Shown here piece by piece: positions 1 to 12,159 of a stretch of DNA of 64,000 bases. The stretch is from Camarhynchus parvulus (taxonomy: Eukaryota; Chordata; Aves; Passeriformes; Thraupidae). The stretch's first letter is position 1. Each line of letters begins with the position of its first letter. The position numbers were made by a program, and so were the translations under genes. Under the pieces are notes generated by a model that was not told the origin of the DNA, did no database searches, and worked only from the letters and a program-made list of their open reading frames with translations. The stretch covers positions 7,517,501-7,581,500 of the forward strand of contig NC_044590.1 in assembly GCF_901933205.1 (NCBI RefSeq), read 5' to 3'.

Positions 1-2310
1 GCTAACAAACAAATTGAACAGTTTGAGTCTCAAGCTTTTGAGCAGAGCAAAAAAATGAATCCAAATATCTGTCCACAGCTTTCCTAGAGAATTCAAGGCT
101 GGGAATCTCAGGGAGCACCTAGTTAATTTTTCATGAGGCAGCTCTGCTGCTGAGCCACACTGTCATGTCCCTGGTACTGGTGACCTGGCGTAGATGTGCA
201 GTTTTGTCCAGTGATGTTCCCTGGAGCCCTACCAGAAGCTCTGATCCCCCAGCAGCAGGGATGTACCAGTCTCTCAGTGGTCTCAGAGGGATGGCAGAGC
301 AAACCCTGGTTTCCTCAGGCAGACAGGCCGTGTCTGAATGATGCCGTCAATGGGAGGACAGAGCAGATCCACCTCATTTTCCATCCATAGCTAGGACATT
401 TCCCCCAGCCTGCTCTGACTGCAGCCTGCTGATGTCAAGGTCTCAGACCCTTCTTGGGAGTACATGCCCCTTACTGTTTGCTTGACAGCTTCATTTCAGG
501 TGATCCAAGCACAGAACTGAGGCAAGCATGTCTGTTCACACCAGTCCTATTCTTCTCCCTCTGACCAAATCCGTTCTGGTTTCTGTCCTCACTCAGTAAT
601 TTGGCTCTGTGCTCTTGGGGCTTTGAAAGTCACTTTAGCAAGACATCACCATGTCATTCTCTCTATGGGAATCTGCTTTAGTTTTCCAAAACATCCAATG
701 GTCAGAGACCTCTGCATTCAGCAGCCACTGGGGAGAGGCCAAGTTACTGTCATGCCTGAGAGGTCACTGGGCAGGAGCTGTTCCCAGAGCTGCCACCCTG
801 CCCCTTCCCTTTGCACTGACCAGTGTCGGGGCTGTCTTCGTGGTAATTCAGGTTTTGGACAGTGGCTCCTGGACCATGAAGCAATTCAGGATAAATGATA
901 ACTTAATACCATCTTGTTAACACCCTCGTCCATCTTATCAAAGGTCATGATCTCACCATGACAGCTGGGCTTTGTGCTCCAGAGGTCCTGGCTGATCAGG
1001 TTGCAAAGAGAGTGACAACTCCTTCAGTGCTTTGATTATCTTTGTCACCCCTTCCTTGGCCTTTAAAGAAGGTATTTTTTCAAAGCTGGAAATAATGTGT
1101 GTCCAAAGCTGGCTAATCTGCTGGAAATATTTATTTCCAAGTTTACAGAAAGTATTAACACTGAGCAAGCAATTTTTCTGGATTATTTTTCAGCAGAGCT
1201 GGGGAGCAGCCGTTGCCATCCACTCCTGTTGTCAGTGAGCACATCAGGGAGTGAAGAGTTCAGCCCAGTCCCCTCGGCTGGTGCATTCTCCCTTCAGCAG
1301 AGACAGCTTTTGCTGGGCTTGTCAGGATGTGCCCCATTTGGTCTGGGGACCATGGAGGGAGGTTTCTTTTCCCTGCCCCAAAGAGCTGCTGCAGTGTCTC
1401 TGTGTCTCCTGGGCAGCAGTCAGGGCAGGGGCCTGGAGAGAGCTGCAGGGAGGAGGCAGAAGACCCTGGGCAGCTGCAGCACATCTGTTGCATGGGGTGG
1501 TGTGCCCACAATGGCATCACCAATCCTTCCAGAACTTCAGAAAGACCCCAAACCAACAAGTTCTGGCCCGGGAGCTTCCAGGTCAATGGCATCAGCCTCT
1601 CAACAGTGTCTTCCTGTTAAAGCACATCCCACCCCCAGCCCTCTGGAGCACTCTGAGCAGAGGTGATGGACTTGGAAGCAATTCCATGCCAGTTAGATAA
1701 GGGCAGCATTTCCCAGTTAGCAGGTGTCTCTCCAAAGAGTCTGTCAGCCCAGGGTATCTATTAGGCTGTGACAATGATCAGGCTGTAGGCAAGTTGGGTG
1801 GGAATGCTGGGCATGTCCTGGTGGCCTGGACAGGGATAACTGGCTATTACTATCTCCACAGTCTGTCTTTACACTGGAAAAGGTGCTGCCTGGTCCTTCA
1901 TTTATCATAACACGTGGCACATCCCCACACAGGGGCTTACTGCTCAGCACTGCAGCCCTGAGAACTGCAGAAGTATGAGCAGCCAGGGGTGGCCAGTGTT
2001 TTGACACATTTTTCAGTCAGAACATCAATTTTATTTAGAAGGAAAAAAGAAAGAAAGAAAGGAAGGTATTTTATCAGGGCATGACATCTCAGCCACGTCC
2101 TCATCCAGGTAGGATGAAAGGATGATGTACCACAGCAGGCACTCAGGGCTGGCTGAATCTGCACCTACAGGTTGCTCAATGATTTACCTAACTCCTAATA
2201 TCTCCAAGGAAATATTTGCAGTGGAAGTCACCAGAAACAAGACCTTGTTTGTTTTGCTCCCCACCAATTATTTTGGATGTCCCAAATGACATCACCTGCC
2301 TTTTTCCTGA
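1..2310. other. Intergenic, no gene recognised
   Basis: No exon with convincing splice sites and family similarity was found here. Short open frames on both strands overlap each other and look like chance. A short purine run of GAAA type lies at about 2041-2065. In mammals BPIFB6 lies next to BPIFB3, but I could not find BPIFB6-like exons in this stretch. Confidence 0.6.
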
Positions 2311-2320
2311 TCTGAAGCTC

Positions 2321-2392
2321 TATATATGAAGATCCTGGATCCCGGTGATCTTCAGAAGACAGGGACATTGGCTGGAGAGAGAGCTTGGTCAG
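2321..2392 (+). promoter_or_regulatory. TATA promoter and noncoding exon 1 of BPIFB3-like gene
   Basis: A TATATAT box at 2321-2327 is followed about 25-30 bases later by a likely start site near 2350. A short noncoding exon then ends at 2392 with a consensus donor (AG|GTAAGAG). The next exon begins at 3460 after a TTCCCACAG acceptor and holds the start codon 15 bases in. A TATA box with a small 5' UTR exon suggests strong, tissue-restricted expression, as expected for a secreted BPI-fold protein. The start site is inferred. Confidence 0.6.
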
Positions 2393-3474
2393 GTAAGAGC
2401 AAACTTATTCCTCAAAAAGTGTGCTCCTTGCTTCTGCCTCTGCAAACCCTCAGTGTTCCTTTGGGAGTGTTGGCCTTTTAACAAAAATTGTTATTCTTGC
2501 CTGCTGCCTGCCTGAATTCTGCTCTGAGAAGTAAATGGTGCCTTTCAGTGCAAGTTTCTCCAGAAGAGATGTGCGTGTTCATTGGATTTGCAGCCCTTGC
2601 AGAAGAAAGGGTATTTCAGGGTTTTCATAAACAATTATCACTTCAATTATCTTTGGTATAACTCGATTATCTGCCATAGATTTCTAGCTAAGGTGAATTA
2701 GACCTCTCACACTTGTTTTGATCCCTTTTTGATGAGTTATTTACATTTAAATGGATTTGGAGCAATGAAGTTCATTTTGGTTCTTTAAAAAAGAAAAATA
2801 AGCTACTTCAAGTTGTAGGTACCACAGAAATATTTCAATGACACTGAAATGTTAAAGTTTACTTTCTCTTTCTTACAGTTCTATCAGGTGTTTCCATGCA
2901 GAGGGAAGCCTCAGAATCTGATGTTTGTGCAGAAATCATGACATTGTCCCTGGAGGTTCTCTCCTTGCTCGATATGTTCGTGTATTTGTACTCTGTAGAT
3001 TTTGTTGTTTTTCTTCTAGAGACAATCATGTTGTCAGAAATGTCTTGTTTTCCCCTTCTGTGGCATGCAGGATGTGTTTCTTGGAGAAATCCCCATCCAG
3101 GATGGATGAGTCCCAGATCACACAGCTCAGTCATGCCATTGCTCACCAGCACTGGGGGGTGGCAGCAGGAGCATCCCAACAACCCTTTGCTCTCCCCTTG
3201 GGTGCTCTGGCCATTGGTCTTTGGAGTAACTGGTGTTGACACTCTGGTTCTTTCTGCAGGAAAGAGCCACCAAAAGTGTTACTGTCCATCACCAGTGTGA
3301 TGAGGAGGCAGGAGAGGTGCCAGCAGCCTCCTCCCCGATTTTGTCTTCCCTGACAGGAGTTCCTTCTTTCTCCTTTCTCCTCCCTCCCTTCTCTTTCCTC
3401 CCTCCATGGGCTGGTGCTCGCTCTCCCAGCACTGCACTCATGGCAATCACTTCCCACAGCTATCAGGACCAAAG

Positions 3475-6400
3475 ATGTCGGTGTTGTGGACTGTTGTCCT
3501 GCTCAACAGCCTGCTGATCCCTTCACAAGGATTTATAATCCCATTTGCAGTTGCCAGACCAGATACAAATGGTAAGTATATGTAAGAGACAGGATTTATC
3601 CTTCTTTTGAGGCCAGTTCTGCTCTTTTTGTCTCTTAATCATACTCAGAAAATCAGAAGCTGGTGCAGATCTGCCCAGCAGTAGTGGCAATGCAAGTAAT
3701 TTGCATTTATAAAGCAGTTTGGAGATGGCACCTCAGTTACTTTACAGAGGCTGGTGCCACCACCTCTTTTGTATGAAGAGGGAGAGGGAAGGGAAGAGCC
3801 AGGCTGGCACACCTTGTGTAGCTCATAGTGACCTCTGATTTTGTTCTTCAGGTTTTAAAGATTCACCAGCCAAAGATCTTCCCCAGAGAGCTTCAGGTGG
3901 TCTCCTTGGTGGCAATCTGCTTGGTGGTCTCCTTGGAAAAAAAGGACTTGTTGGAGGTCTCCTTGGTGAAAATGGTCCTGTAGGCAGTCTCCTTGGAGAA
4001 AAAGGACTTGTTGGAGGTCTCCTTGGTGAAAATGGTCCTGTAGGCAGTCTCCTTGGAGAAAAAGGACTTGTTGGAGGTCTCCTTGGTGAAAACGGGCCTG
4101 TAGGTGGTCTCCTTGGAGAAAAAGGACTTGTTGGAGGTCTCCTTGGTGAAAACGGTCCTGTAGGCAGTCTCCTTGGAGAAAAAGGACTTGTTGGGGGTCT
4201 CCTTGGTGAAAACGGTCCTGTAGGCAGTCTCCTAGGAGAAAAAGGACTTGTTGGGGGTCTCCTTGGTGAAAACGGTCCTGTAGGCAGTCTTCTTGGAGAA
4301 AATGGTGCTGTTGGCAGTCTTCTTGGTGGTCTCCTTGGAGAAAATGGTGTTGTTGGAGGTCTCCTGGATGGAAATGGTCTTCTTGGTGGAGATGGTCTCC
4401 TAGGTGGCCTTCTCAGCAAAGATGGTGTAGTTGGTGGTCTCCTTGACCAAGATGGCATCCTGGGTGGCATCCTTGGCAAAGGTGGTGTCATTGATGGTCT
4501 CCTTGGCAAAGATGGCCTTGTTGATACTCTCCTTGACACCGTCCTTGAGCTTCTCATTGGCAAGAACGGTCTCCTGGGCAAAAACGGTCTTGTTGGCAGC
4601 CTTCTTGGTAAAAATGGTGAAGAACTCACAGGGTGAGTGCAAGTGGGAGATGGTGACCCTGAGCAGCCTGGTGTGTCTGAGCCATGCTGGGGAAAGGAGG
4701 TCTTGTTCTGGAGCCTGCACACACAGGGCTCCCTCCATCCCTCCTCTCCTGGGGTGGGTTCATAAATGCGGGCTCATCTCTTGGGAGTTTCTGCCTCTGC
4801 CTGGCATCCCAGGGTGCCTTGTACGTGCCACAAGCTGCTCCTGGCTGGTGGGGATGCCTGATGACCAGGGGGAAGAGGACTCCAAAAGCACAGCTGCAGT
4901 GCTGGGGGCTGAGAGGACAGGGCTGTGCAAATGTGCTGCTCACTGCCTTTTTCCTTGTTGCAACCATCCAGACTGAGAATTGTGAACAACACCCTCCCCA
5001 AAATCAGTCTGCGCTCCCTGCCGGGCTTTGGGCACCAGGTGGACTTCAAGACGCAGCTGCTGGTAGAGAGCAGGTAGGGCATGTCCATCAGGGGATGGCT
5101 TGGGGCAGGGGGGCACCATCTCTTTGGAGAGAAGATGGTCAGCAAGTGTCCTGAGCTGCTTGCTGTGCTTCCCCTGAGCAGCGTGCCGGGCCAGCCGCTC
5201 TGCCAGCAGGTGGAGGTGGATGCGACCATCCTGGTCCGGGACACGTGGACACCTCAGCAGAACGCTCTGAACTGCAAGACTGTTGACATAAACACCCATG
5301 TGAGGTAGGACTCAGGTGTGAGGGAACATCTGTGTGAGCGAGTGGCCCATGGCCAGCCTGTGACTCTTGTGCCAGTGGGACACCTTGGTGCTGTTGGTCA
5401 TTGTTGGCAGCAGCTTTCTGCCTGGTGCCTTGAAGGTGATCCAGCTGTCGGGCTCAGAGGGGAATTGTTGACCTTTTTCTAAAATTTTGGCTATGAAAAG
5501 AACATTTCTGGGTGTGGGGAACCTAGCACTGGGCACTGAGTATGGACAATGCAAGCGAGGTCTCACGTTTCTCTTGTGTGAAGTCCCCTTACTTTCCAGC
5601 ATTAATCTTTGTCTCTTGCTATTCCCTATTTTCCTGTTACCAGACCCAGAGTGCCAGTTCTGGAAGAGCCTTTGAAACGCCTGCTCAGCAATACCCTGAA
5701 GGACCTGGTGAGTCTGCAGAGCCACCTTCATGCACAGCGCCGGCTGGGCAGGCAGCACTTTGGGCAGGGCAGGCAGAAGGCCAGGCTGCCCCATGGATGT
5801 GGATATTTGCACAGCTGTGAGCTCAGTGGGGCGGTCAGCCGCTCCCCCTGCTGAAGGGCAGCACCAGCACCTGCGCCAGGCTCTGCTGGCAAACAGATTT
5901 CTGAGCCAGGGGCTGGTTTAGCAGCCACTAACCCAGGTGAGACCCACGCTGGCTCAGAGGGGTGCTCACCCACATGATGCTGAGCCCTGTGTGATGGGAT
6001 GTGCCCCCCAGCGGTGCCTGCAGCAGCTCTGCCCACATGTGCAGCCCAGCAGAGCCCCCTGTCACTGGCTGTGTTGGTGCCATGTCACCCACTGGTGCAG
6101 CGGGTCCCAGGACCCTCTCACTCCCCTCTGCTTTCCCAGGGCTGCAACATCATCAATGCCAGGCTCAAGGTGTTGAGCTCCCTGCTCGGCTCCAGGAACC
6201 GTAAGTTGACACCTCCTGTTCCCCTGCTCCCTGTGACATCCTGCCCTTAGCCTTGCTTTGCTTTTTACATTAGGTAAATACAAATATTTTAGTAGTTTTC
6301 TAAAACCAGCTCCCAGCTCAAACCCAACATTCAGTTTCCCTGCCCCAGCAGCAGCAGCCAGTTCTTCCAGCAGAAACCCACTACAGGAATGGTTGCTTTT

Positions 6401-9400
6401 AGAAACAACACTTTTGTTGCAAAGTATAGTTTTCTAGTGGCTTTTCTAGCTGGGAATGCTGTGAGTGGGAGCTGCTGATGGTTCCAGTGACTCCTGGGAC
6501 CATGGGATTTGGCAGAATCCCCTGCCATTGCAGATGAAGAGCTTTCTTCCTTGTGTTCACAGAGGTGCTCCCACTCGGGGCCCTGGGGGACCTGCCCTCC
6601 TTCTCCATCCTCAGCGGTGATGCCATCCAGATAGATCTGAACGTAAGTGCCGCTGTGTTCCCTGGTCCCAGAACCTTTGACTTTTTGATTTATTGGAACA
6701 TGGTGGATGTTTATCAAAGGCTACTCACATTTCAGCTGCCTTCAGGCACTGTTCACAGGAAGGTTCTGACGAGTCTGCTCCGGCCACATCCTTGCTATTG
6801 CCACTGCTGGGTCTTGTCTTTATTTTTTGCTTGTTAATCCTTGATGGTGGCATGATCAAGAGTGGCTTGATGCTACTTAATTAAGCATAATTGTAGCACT
6901 CTCATAGTTTTTAATCAGAAAAGTTTAATTTCACACAGGAGCAGCAGTCACTGCTTCCAGGCATGTTCTGTTTATAAGTGGTTTGTCAAAGTTTGGTAAT
7001 TGACAGGGACCAGAATCATGCATAAAATATCAGCAATGTGTCTTTCCAATCAGGATATGTGGCAGTGTTTCAGTGGGGAAGGTGTAGCAGATGCAGCCCT
7101 TGCCTGTGCCAGAGCAGCCTGGAGCAGCCCTGTCGTTATTTAATGCAGACAAACCTCACGGGAGCCTTTCCCCGAGGTGCACGGGCAGGCAGGGTGCCCA
7201 GCGCAGCCCCTGAGCCCCACCAACGCCCCTCCCCGCTCTGTCCCCTGCAGCTCCTCGCTGAGAATGGCAGAGATGATGTGACAACCGCCACCCAGGGACT
7301 GCCCCTCAGTGCCAGCCTGCAGCTGGCCACCGGCCGCCGGCCCCGGCTCAGCCTCTCCCAGGACACCCTCAGCGCCCTGCTGGAGCAGGGCCAGGGCCAG
7401 GGAGGCCTCAACCTCAGCATCACCAGCCTGGCGGGGAGCAATTCCCCTCTGCAAGGCCAGGTCAGTGTCCTGCTTGCCCGTGGGTGCCCACCTTTGCCTG
7501 CTGTGTTTGTGGGGTCCAGCTGAGCCTGGTGTGGGCTTTGCCCAGCCCCTGCCGGGCAGCGATGTCACCGCTGCTGTTCCCACAGGTCACCCAGAGCAGC
7601 TCGCTGACCGTGTCTGCCCTTTTCCCGTTCATCCCCCAGGTCAGTCACCTTCTCCATTGCACTGATTCCAGCCCCTCACTCACCCCACCCTTGCCCTGAC
7701 CTCCTCTGTCCCTGCAGCTCAGCCGGGCCCTCCCTGGCTCCCTGCCCCTGGAGCTGCGTGTCCGAGTAAGGGATGAGCCAGTGGTGACTGTGAGGGATGG
7801 AAGGGCCACTGTCACCCTCAGAGCCACTATTGATGTCGCCAGCTCTGCCCTGCAGACCCCCCAGGGGCTCCTGTTCTCCGTGGATGCGGTGAGTGAGCTC
7901 CTGGGGGATGAGATGCCTGTAACAGGGCCATGGCTGAGGCTGGAGCACTGCTGGCATCCCCTTGGCTTGCCCTACCCTTGGCCCTGCAGCGTTTGTACTT
8001 TTGTATTTACTGCATCATCAAAGCAGTGATGCCCAGTCCTTTAAACAAGCTCATAAACAAGCACAAAGTGTAAGTGAAATGTTTCAGGAATAACACAAAA
8101 TAAAGACAGGAAGGCAAACCCTGGGGACAGAGATACATGATGCCATCTGTCACAAAAATGTGGCTTCTCGGCACAGACAAGTGTTTTTTCTCAGAATGGG
8201 TAATTTACAAATACACTTTTCAGTCTTGGGAGCTGTGCAGGGGAATAACCTCATTTCTTTCATTGTTCCATTTCCAGGACATCGTTCTGAACCTCACCCC
8301 ATCAGTCTCTGATGGCAAACTGCAAACCTCCCTGGCTCTTGACAGGTAGAGCCCAGCTCTGCGCGTGGGGGAGCTCTGCCTGGGGACAAACGGGGCTGGT
8401 GGGGGACAGTGATGTAGACATGGTAAAGATGTCAAGGGCTGCTGGAGCCTTCCTGCCTCCTCCCAGCCCCAACCTCAGATCAACTGCGTGGTTGACGTGA
8501 TGAGAGAATTGTAAAAAAGTTGATCTAATTTTAAAATCCTGTATCTTTATGGGGGTGAGAAAACTCCCAGACCAAGAAAGGGCCTGCAGGAGGCTGCACC
8601 AACACACCCCAACTGTTCCTTGTTTTTATCTTTTGTAGCATCAACCTGACACGGTTCCCCCAGAGCCTTGATGCTGCCAGTGTAAGTGCATGCACTGGGT
8701 GGAGGTGCTGCAGTGAGTGATGCAATGGCCAGAGGCTCTGTGTGGGGGAGGAAATCCACAAGCTCATTCTTCACTTTTCATTCTTCTACTTCTCTTGGCA
8801 GAGGGCAATTTCCCTCTGCCCTGCAGATCCCCCGTGCTCTACAGCAGTGACACTTGGGTGTATCTCCTCACTTGGGAGGGGCTGGAATGGGAGAGGAATA
8901 ATTAAAAATGAATTACCCAAAGAGTATACCCACCCTCAGTCCTGGGTTTCACTGAAGGAATCTTTCTAGTTCTTGTATTTGATAGCAAACTGAGTAGAAC
9001 TCAACTGATCACTCTGACATGGCCCAATAACCACTGCTCTGACACATCCTCTTCCCTGCAGGCCTCCTCGCTGGCAGAATGGCTCAAGAAGGTCCTCACA
9101 GCTGTATATGTACCTTCTGTTCAAGGTATGAAGGCCAGGGTCCCCTCTCATCTCAGATTCAGCTGGATTTGGGGCTCTCCCCCTCCCCTTGCTGCCTTCA
9201 TTCTGGGTTTCATCCCTGCGATGAGATTCCTACACCTGTTTTTTGTAGATGCCTTCCGTGTGTCAGTCCCACTGCCCAAGGTCCTCAACACCGACCTCAG
9301 GAACGCTGAAATTGTTGTCACTGATGTAAGGATTGAGTTTTCCCACTGTGCTGTGTTCTGGGAGTGGGAATGTGCCCACCCAGGGCTGGGACATGCAGAT

Positions 9401-9848
9401 CCCACAGCCCCGCACCACCCTGGCCAACCTCATTTCCCATGGGCTGCTCTCAGTTTCCCTCTGCTGGTTTTCCACAGGAAAACCTCGCCTGGGATACAGC
9501 AAAAAGCTGGTGAAAGTCTGAATGAGAAAACTGAGTCGTTTTTGTTCTACTTCTTCCAGGAGGACGAGTTTTCTGGCCAGAGCACTCTGGGAAGATCCTG
9601 CTCGGGGGGAACCTCGTTGCTGCTCCCTTTCTGAGGCATCACATGCACCCCAAGCCCTGCTCTGCTCCACTCTCTCCCTCTTCCTTTCTCTCCAGTGCTG
9701 CTCTGTGCTGTGGCTGTGGCCTGAGCAGGACAGGCAGCAGCCTCTGGCCAGCATCCTGTGGGAAAGCTGCTTGGCTGGTGGATGTTTGGGGGTTCCTGTG
9801 GCCACTTTTAACATCCACAGCCAGGAGGCAGGGCTCTTAGGCACGTAG
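3475..9848 (+). CDS. BPIFB3: BPI fold-containing family B member 3-like, Leu-Gly repeat form
   Basis: Secreted lipid-binding protein of the BPI/LBP/PLUNC family. Coding exons: 3475-3571, 3852-4632, 4972-5073, 5182-5304, 5644-5707, 6140-6200, 6563-6642, 7251-7460, 7586-7639, 7718-7888, 8278-8345, 8639-8681, 9062-9125, 9249-9325, then probably 9696-9848. All introns are GT-AG and phases agree through residue 665. Residues 1-20 form a signal peptide (MSVLWTVVLLNSLLIPSQG). Residues about 33-292 are Leu-Leu-Gly decapeptide repeats in one 781-base exon. Two BPI domains follow. The first has the expected cysteine pair (about C358 and C391) and the motif TLPKISLRSLPGFG; the second ends with VPLPKVLN. 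These motifs fit BPIFB3 better than BPIFB4 or BPIFB6 as I recall them. The terminal exon is uncertain: read in phase 0 it gives a 50-residue tail, while another frame gives a short family-like tail. AATAAA follows at 9871. Confidence 0.78.
3900..4620 (+). repeat. Coding 60-bp minisatellite (Leu-Leu-Gly decapeptides)
   Basis: From 3961 to about 4300 the DNA repeats every 60 bases. The copies at 3961-4020 and 4021-4080 are identical and the next three differ at only a few positions. Each 60-mer codes two decapeptides of the type GLLGENGPVG and SLLGEKGLVG. Decayed copies continue to about 4620 with shorter spacing. The whole array stays in frame and lies within a single exon of the BPIFB3-like gene. 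Near-identity of adjacent copies implies recent expansion by unequal exchange or slippage. Confidence 0.95.
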
Positions 9849-9870
9849 GCTGCTCTCGTATTGCTCTTTC

Positions 9871-9876
9871 AATAAA
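9871..9876 (+). terminator. Polyadenylation signal of BPIFB3-like gene
   Basis: AATAAA at 9871-9876 is followed by a CT-rich stretch with GT-containing sequence. It is the first canonical signal after the last possible coding exon, so the transcript probably ends near 9890-9900. Confidence 0.75.
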
Positions 9877-9899
9877 ACCTCTCACTGTCACAGTATTTT

Positions 9900-12150
9900 C
9901 CTCTCTGGATATTTATTTATACGAGTTTCTGGCTCCCCACAGCTGCTTACCTGCTCCATGCCCCTTTGCCACATGGCACACAGATGGGTGGGGAGGCTGT
10001 GCCTTCAGAGGATAAACTGGGATCTAAAGAGAGCATTTCTGGAGCTCAGCCTGTGGCACCAAGTGTGAAACAGCCTCTCAGAGAGGCACTGGGTTGGGAG
10101 CATGAGGGTGCCCTGCTGCAGCCCATGTCTCCTGCCTGACTGGTGGGGGGCAGAGGAGAGCCTGCAATGCAGCGCTGGCAGCACAGCTCTTGCTGAAATC
10201 TCCCCCTCCTTTGGAGCCCTTTGGAGCAGCTCCTGCTGGCAGCAGGTCCCACATGGAGCCAGCTGGTGCTGGTTGTGCAAGGCTCTGCACAGATAACGTG
10301 AGCACACACTCCACGGGGATTTATTTAGGTGTGTATTACCCCCTTGTTGTGTAAGACACACCAGGCTGTCAAAAAAAGCACATTTGATCTCACAAAGGTA
10401 TTAAGTGTTGAGGACACCAGAACAAAGGTGCCCTTATGGCCAGGAGTGGCTGTGGAGGTGTCCCAGCACAGGAGTTTTTTGGAGGAAACACCATCTGCTG
10501 GGAAGGAGCTGGCAGCTGCAGGATGGGTGGGCCAAGCCTCAGGAACCACTTCTCGAGGTTCCTCAAGCAGTAAAGGAGACAAAAATCTCCTGGTACTATT
10601 CCAAAGCCTCCCCATGCACTTGCTGGAAACTTAAAAAATTCCCCCTGCTGTGGTAACCTGTGTGTGCCAGCACCTGGGCAGGTGCCAGAAGGGATTTCTG
10701 TGGAAGAAAGACTTCCCAGCATTTTCTTTCAGGTGAGTGCAGCCTCACGTGCTGCAGCCACAGAGTCTCAGACACCTTTTCCTTCCCTTTGGCCCTGGGC
10801 TCTTGGGAACCGTGCTGCCTGACACTGGCTGTCCAGTAACCTGCTGCTTAATGCTTTCCCCTGGTTTACAAGTCATTATTTATAGTGAAATATATGAAAC
10901 TCACAAATGGTGTTTTACACCTTCAATCCACTAGCCAGCTTTGGAAATTCAAGCACCTTTCCACTTTTCCTGCAGCATCCTCACCATAGAAGCGTCTGCT
11001 GTGTGGGTTAAAGCAGAGGTGCCCATGGACCAGCACAAGGTCTCACTTTAGGAGGAGCTGAGCAAAGCCAGGCTTGAAATTCAGGATAAGGTCAGGTAAA
11101 GAAAAGGAGTTCAAAAAGTGGTGCAAGGTACTGTGAGCCTGGGGGGACAGAGCCTCTGTTTTACCCCCAAACCTTATGATGTACTCCAGTGAGCCAAGAA
11201 AAAACATGGGAATAAATACAACAATAGTAGGAATGAAGTGAGTAATTCCAGTTTATATTTAGTGAGTATATTTAGTGACTATCAGAAAATAGGTCATTAT
11301 AACAAAATGAAAACCCTTTTCTGAAAATCCATTCATCTAACACGAAAGTTTAAGGAGGTTTTGTGTAGTGCTATCCTTTTGAGGTATTTTTATCATTATA
11401 AGGTTAAAACCGGGCCATTTTAATAAGAAAGGCCAGTGTGAGTCACTGATACAATTTCAGCCTTAATTTACACAACTCACCTGAGGGTGAGGTGGGCTCA
11501 GCCTGGGCTGTAAAGGAGTAAAGTAAAGGAGTAAAGTAAAGGAGTAAAGTAAAGGAGTAAAGTAAAGGAGTTTTGAGTGATGATGGGACACCAGTGCCAC
11601 TCTGGAAGACAGGGACCACTGGGGGTCCTTTGGGATTGACCCCCTCACTCCAGCACCATGATCAGCCAGGAAAGGCAGGGAATTGCACAGGGAAAGGGAA
11701 GAGCACGATGCTTGTGAGCAAACCTCCCCCTCCCAACTGCGTCGGGAGTAGTTTTGTTTTAAATGTAATTAAAATTTCAACTGGCCAGGCTCTTGAAAGG
11801 GGAAAGCTCTGGGAGTGCCGCAGGTTTGCAGGGCAGAGGAGGCTCCTGAGGCTGCGGGGAAGGGCAGAGCAGGCGGCGGTGCCGCAGCCTTTGCCCGTAG
11901 AGGGTGCACGAACTGCGCTCTGCCGAGCTCCTGCCTCAGCCCAGCACTCGGCTGCGCTTGGATGCCCAGCAGAAGCAGAAGGAAAAAACGAGGCAAAAGA
12001 ACCAAGCCTCTGATAAAACAGAAAGTAACTCAAAGAGGAAAATAAATTATAAAATTCTGTGTCTTTTGGCATTTCTGGTCTGACTGGCCTCGGTCTCCCC
12101 CACCCCCGGTGGAGCTCAGCTGTGCTTAGAGCTGTCACCAGCAGTGTCCC
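9900..12150. other. Intergenic between BPIFB3-like gene and BPIFB4 relic
   Basis: No gene was recognised. The 5' exons of the BPIFB4 relic (signal peptide, Gly-rich exon, first BPI exons) would belong here, but nothing convincing remains. A 13-bp tandem repeat at 11511-11570 is listed separately. Confidence 0.55.
11511..11570. repeat. 13-bp tandem repeat
   Basis: The unit TAAAGGAGTAAAG repeats about 4.5 times with no visible differences. It is a simple minisatellite in intergenic DNA. Confidence 0.9.
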
Positions 12151-12159
12151 TCTTGCTGG

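Noticed and set aside
3823..4722. 299-codon open frame on the minus strand rich in PRRPPTSPFS
   Set aside because: It is the mirror of the 60-bp minisatellite: 60 is divisible by three, so a frame open in one unit stays open in all. The plus strand has the splice sites, signal peptide and BPI domains.
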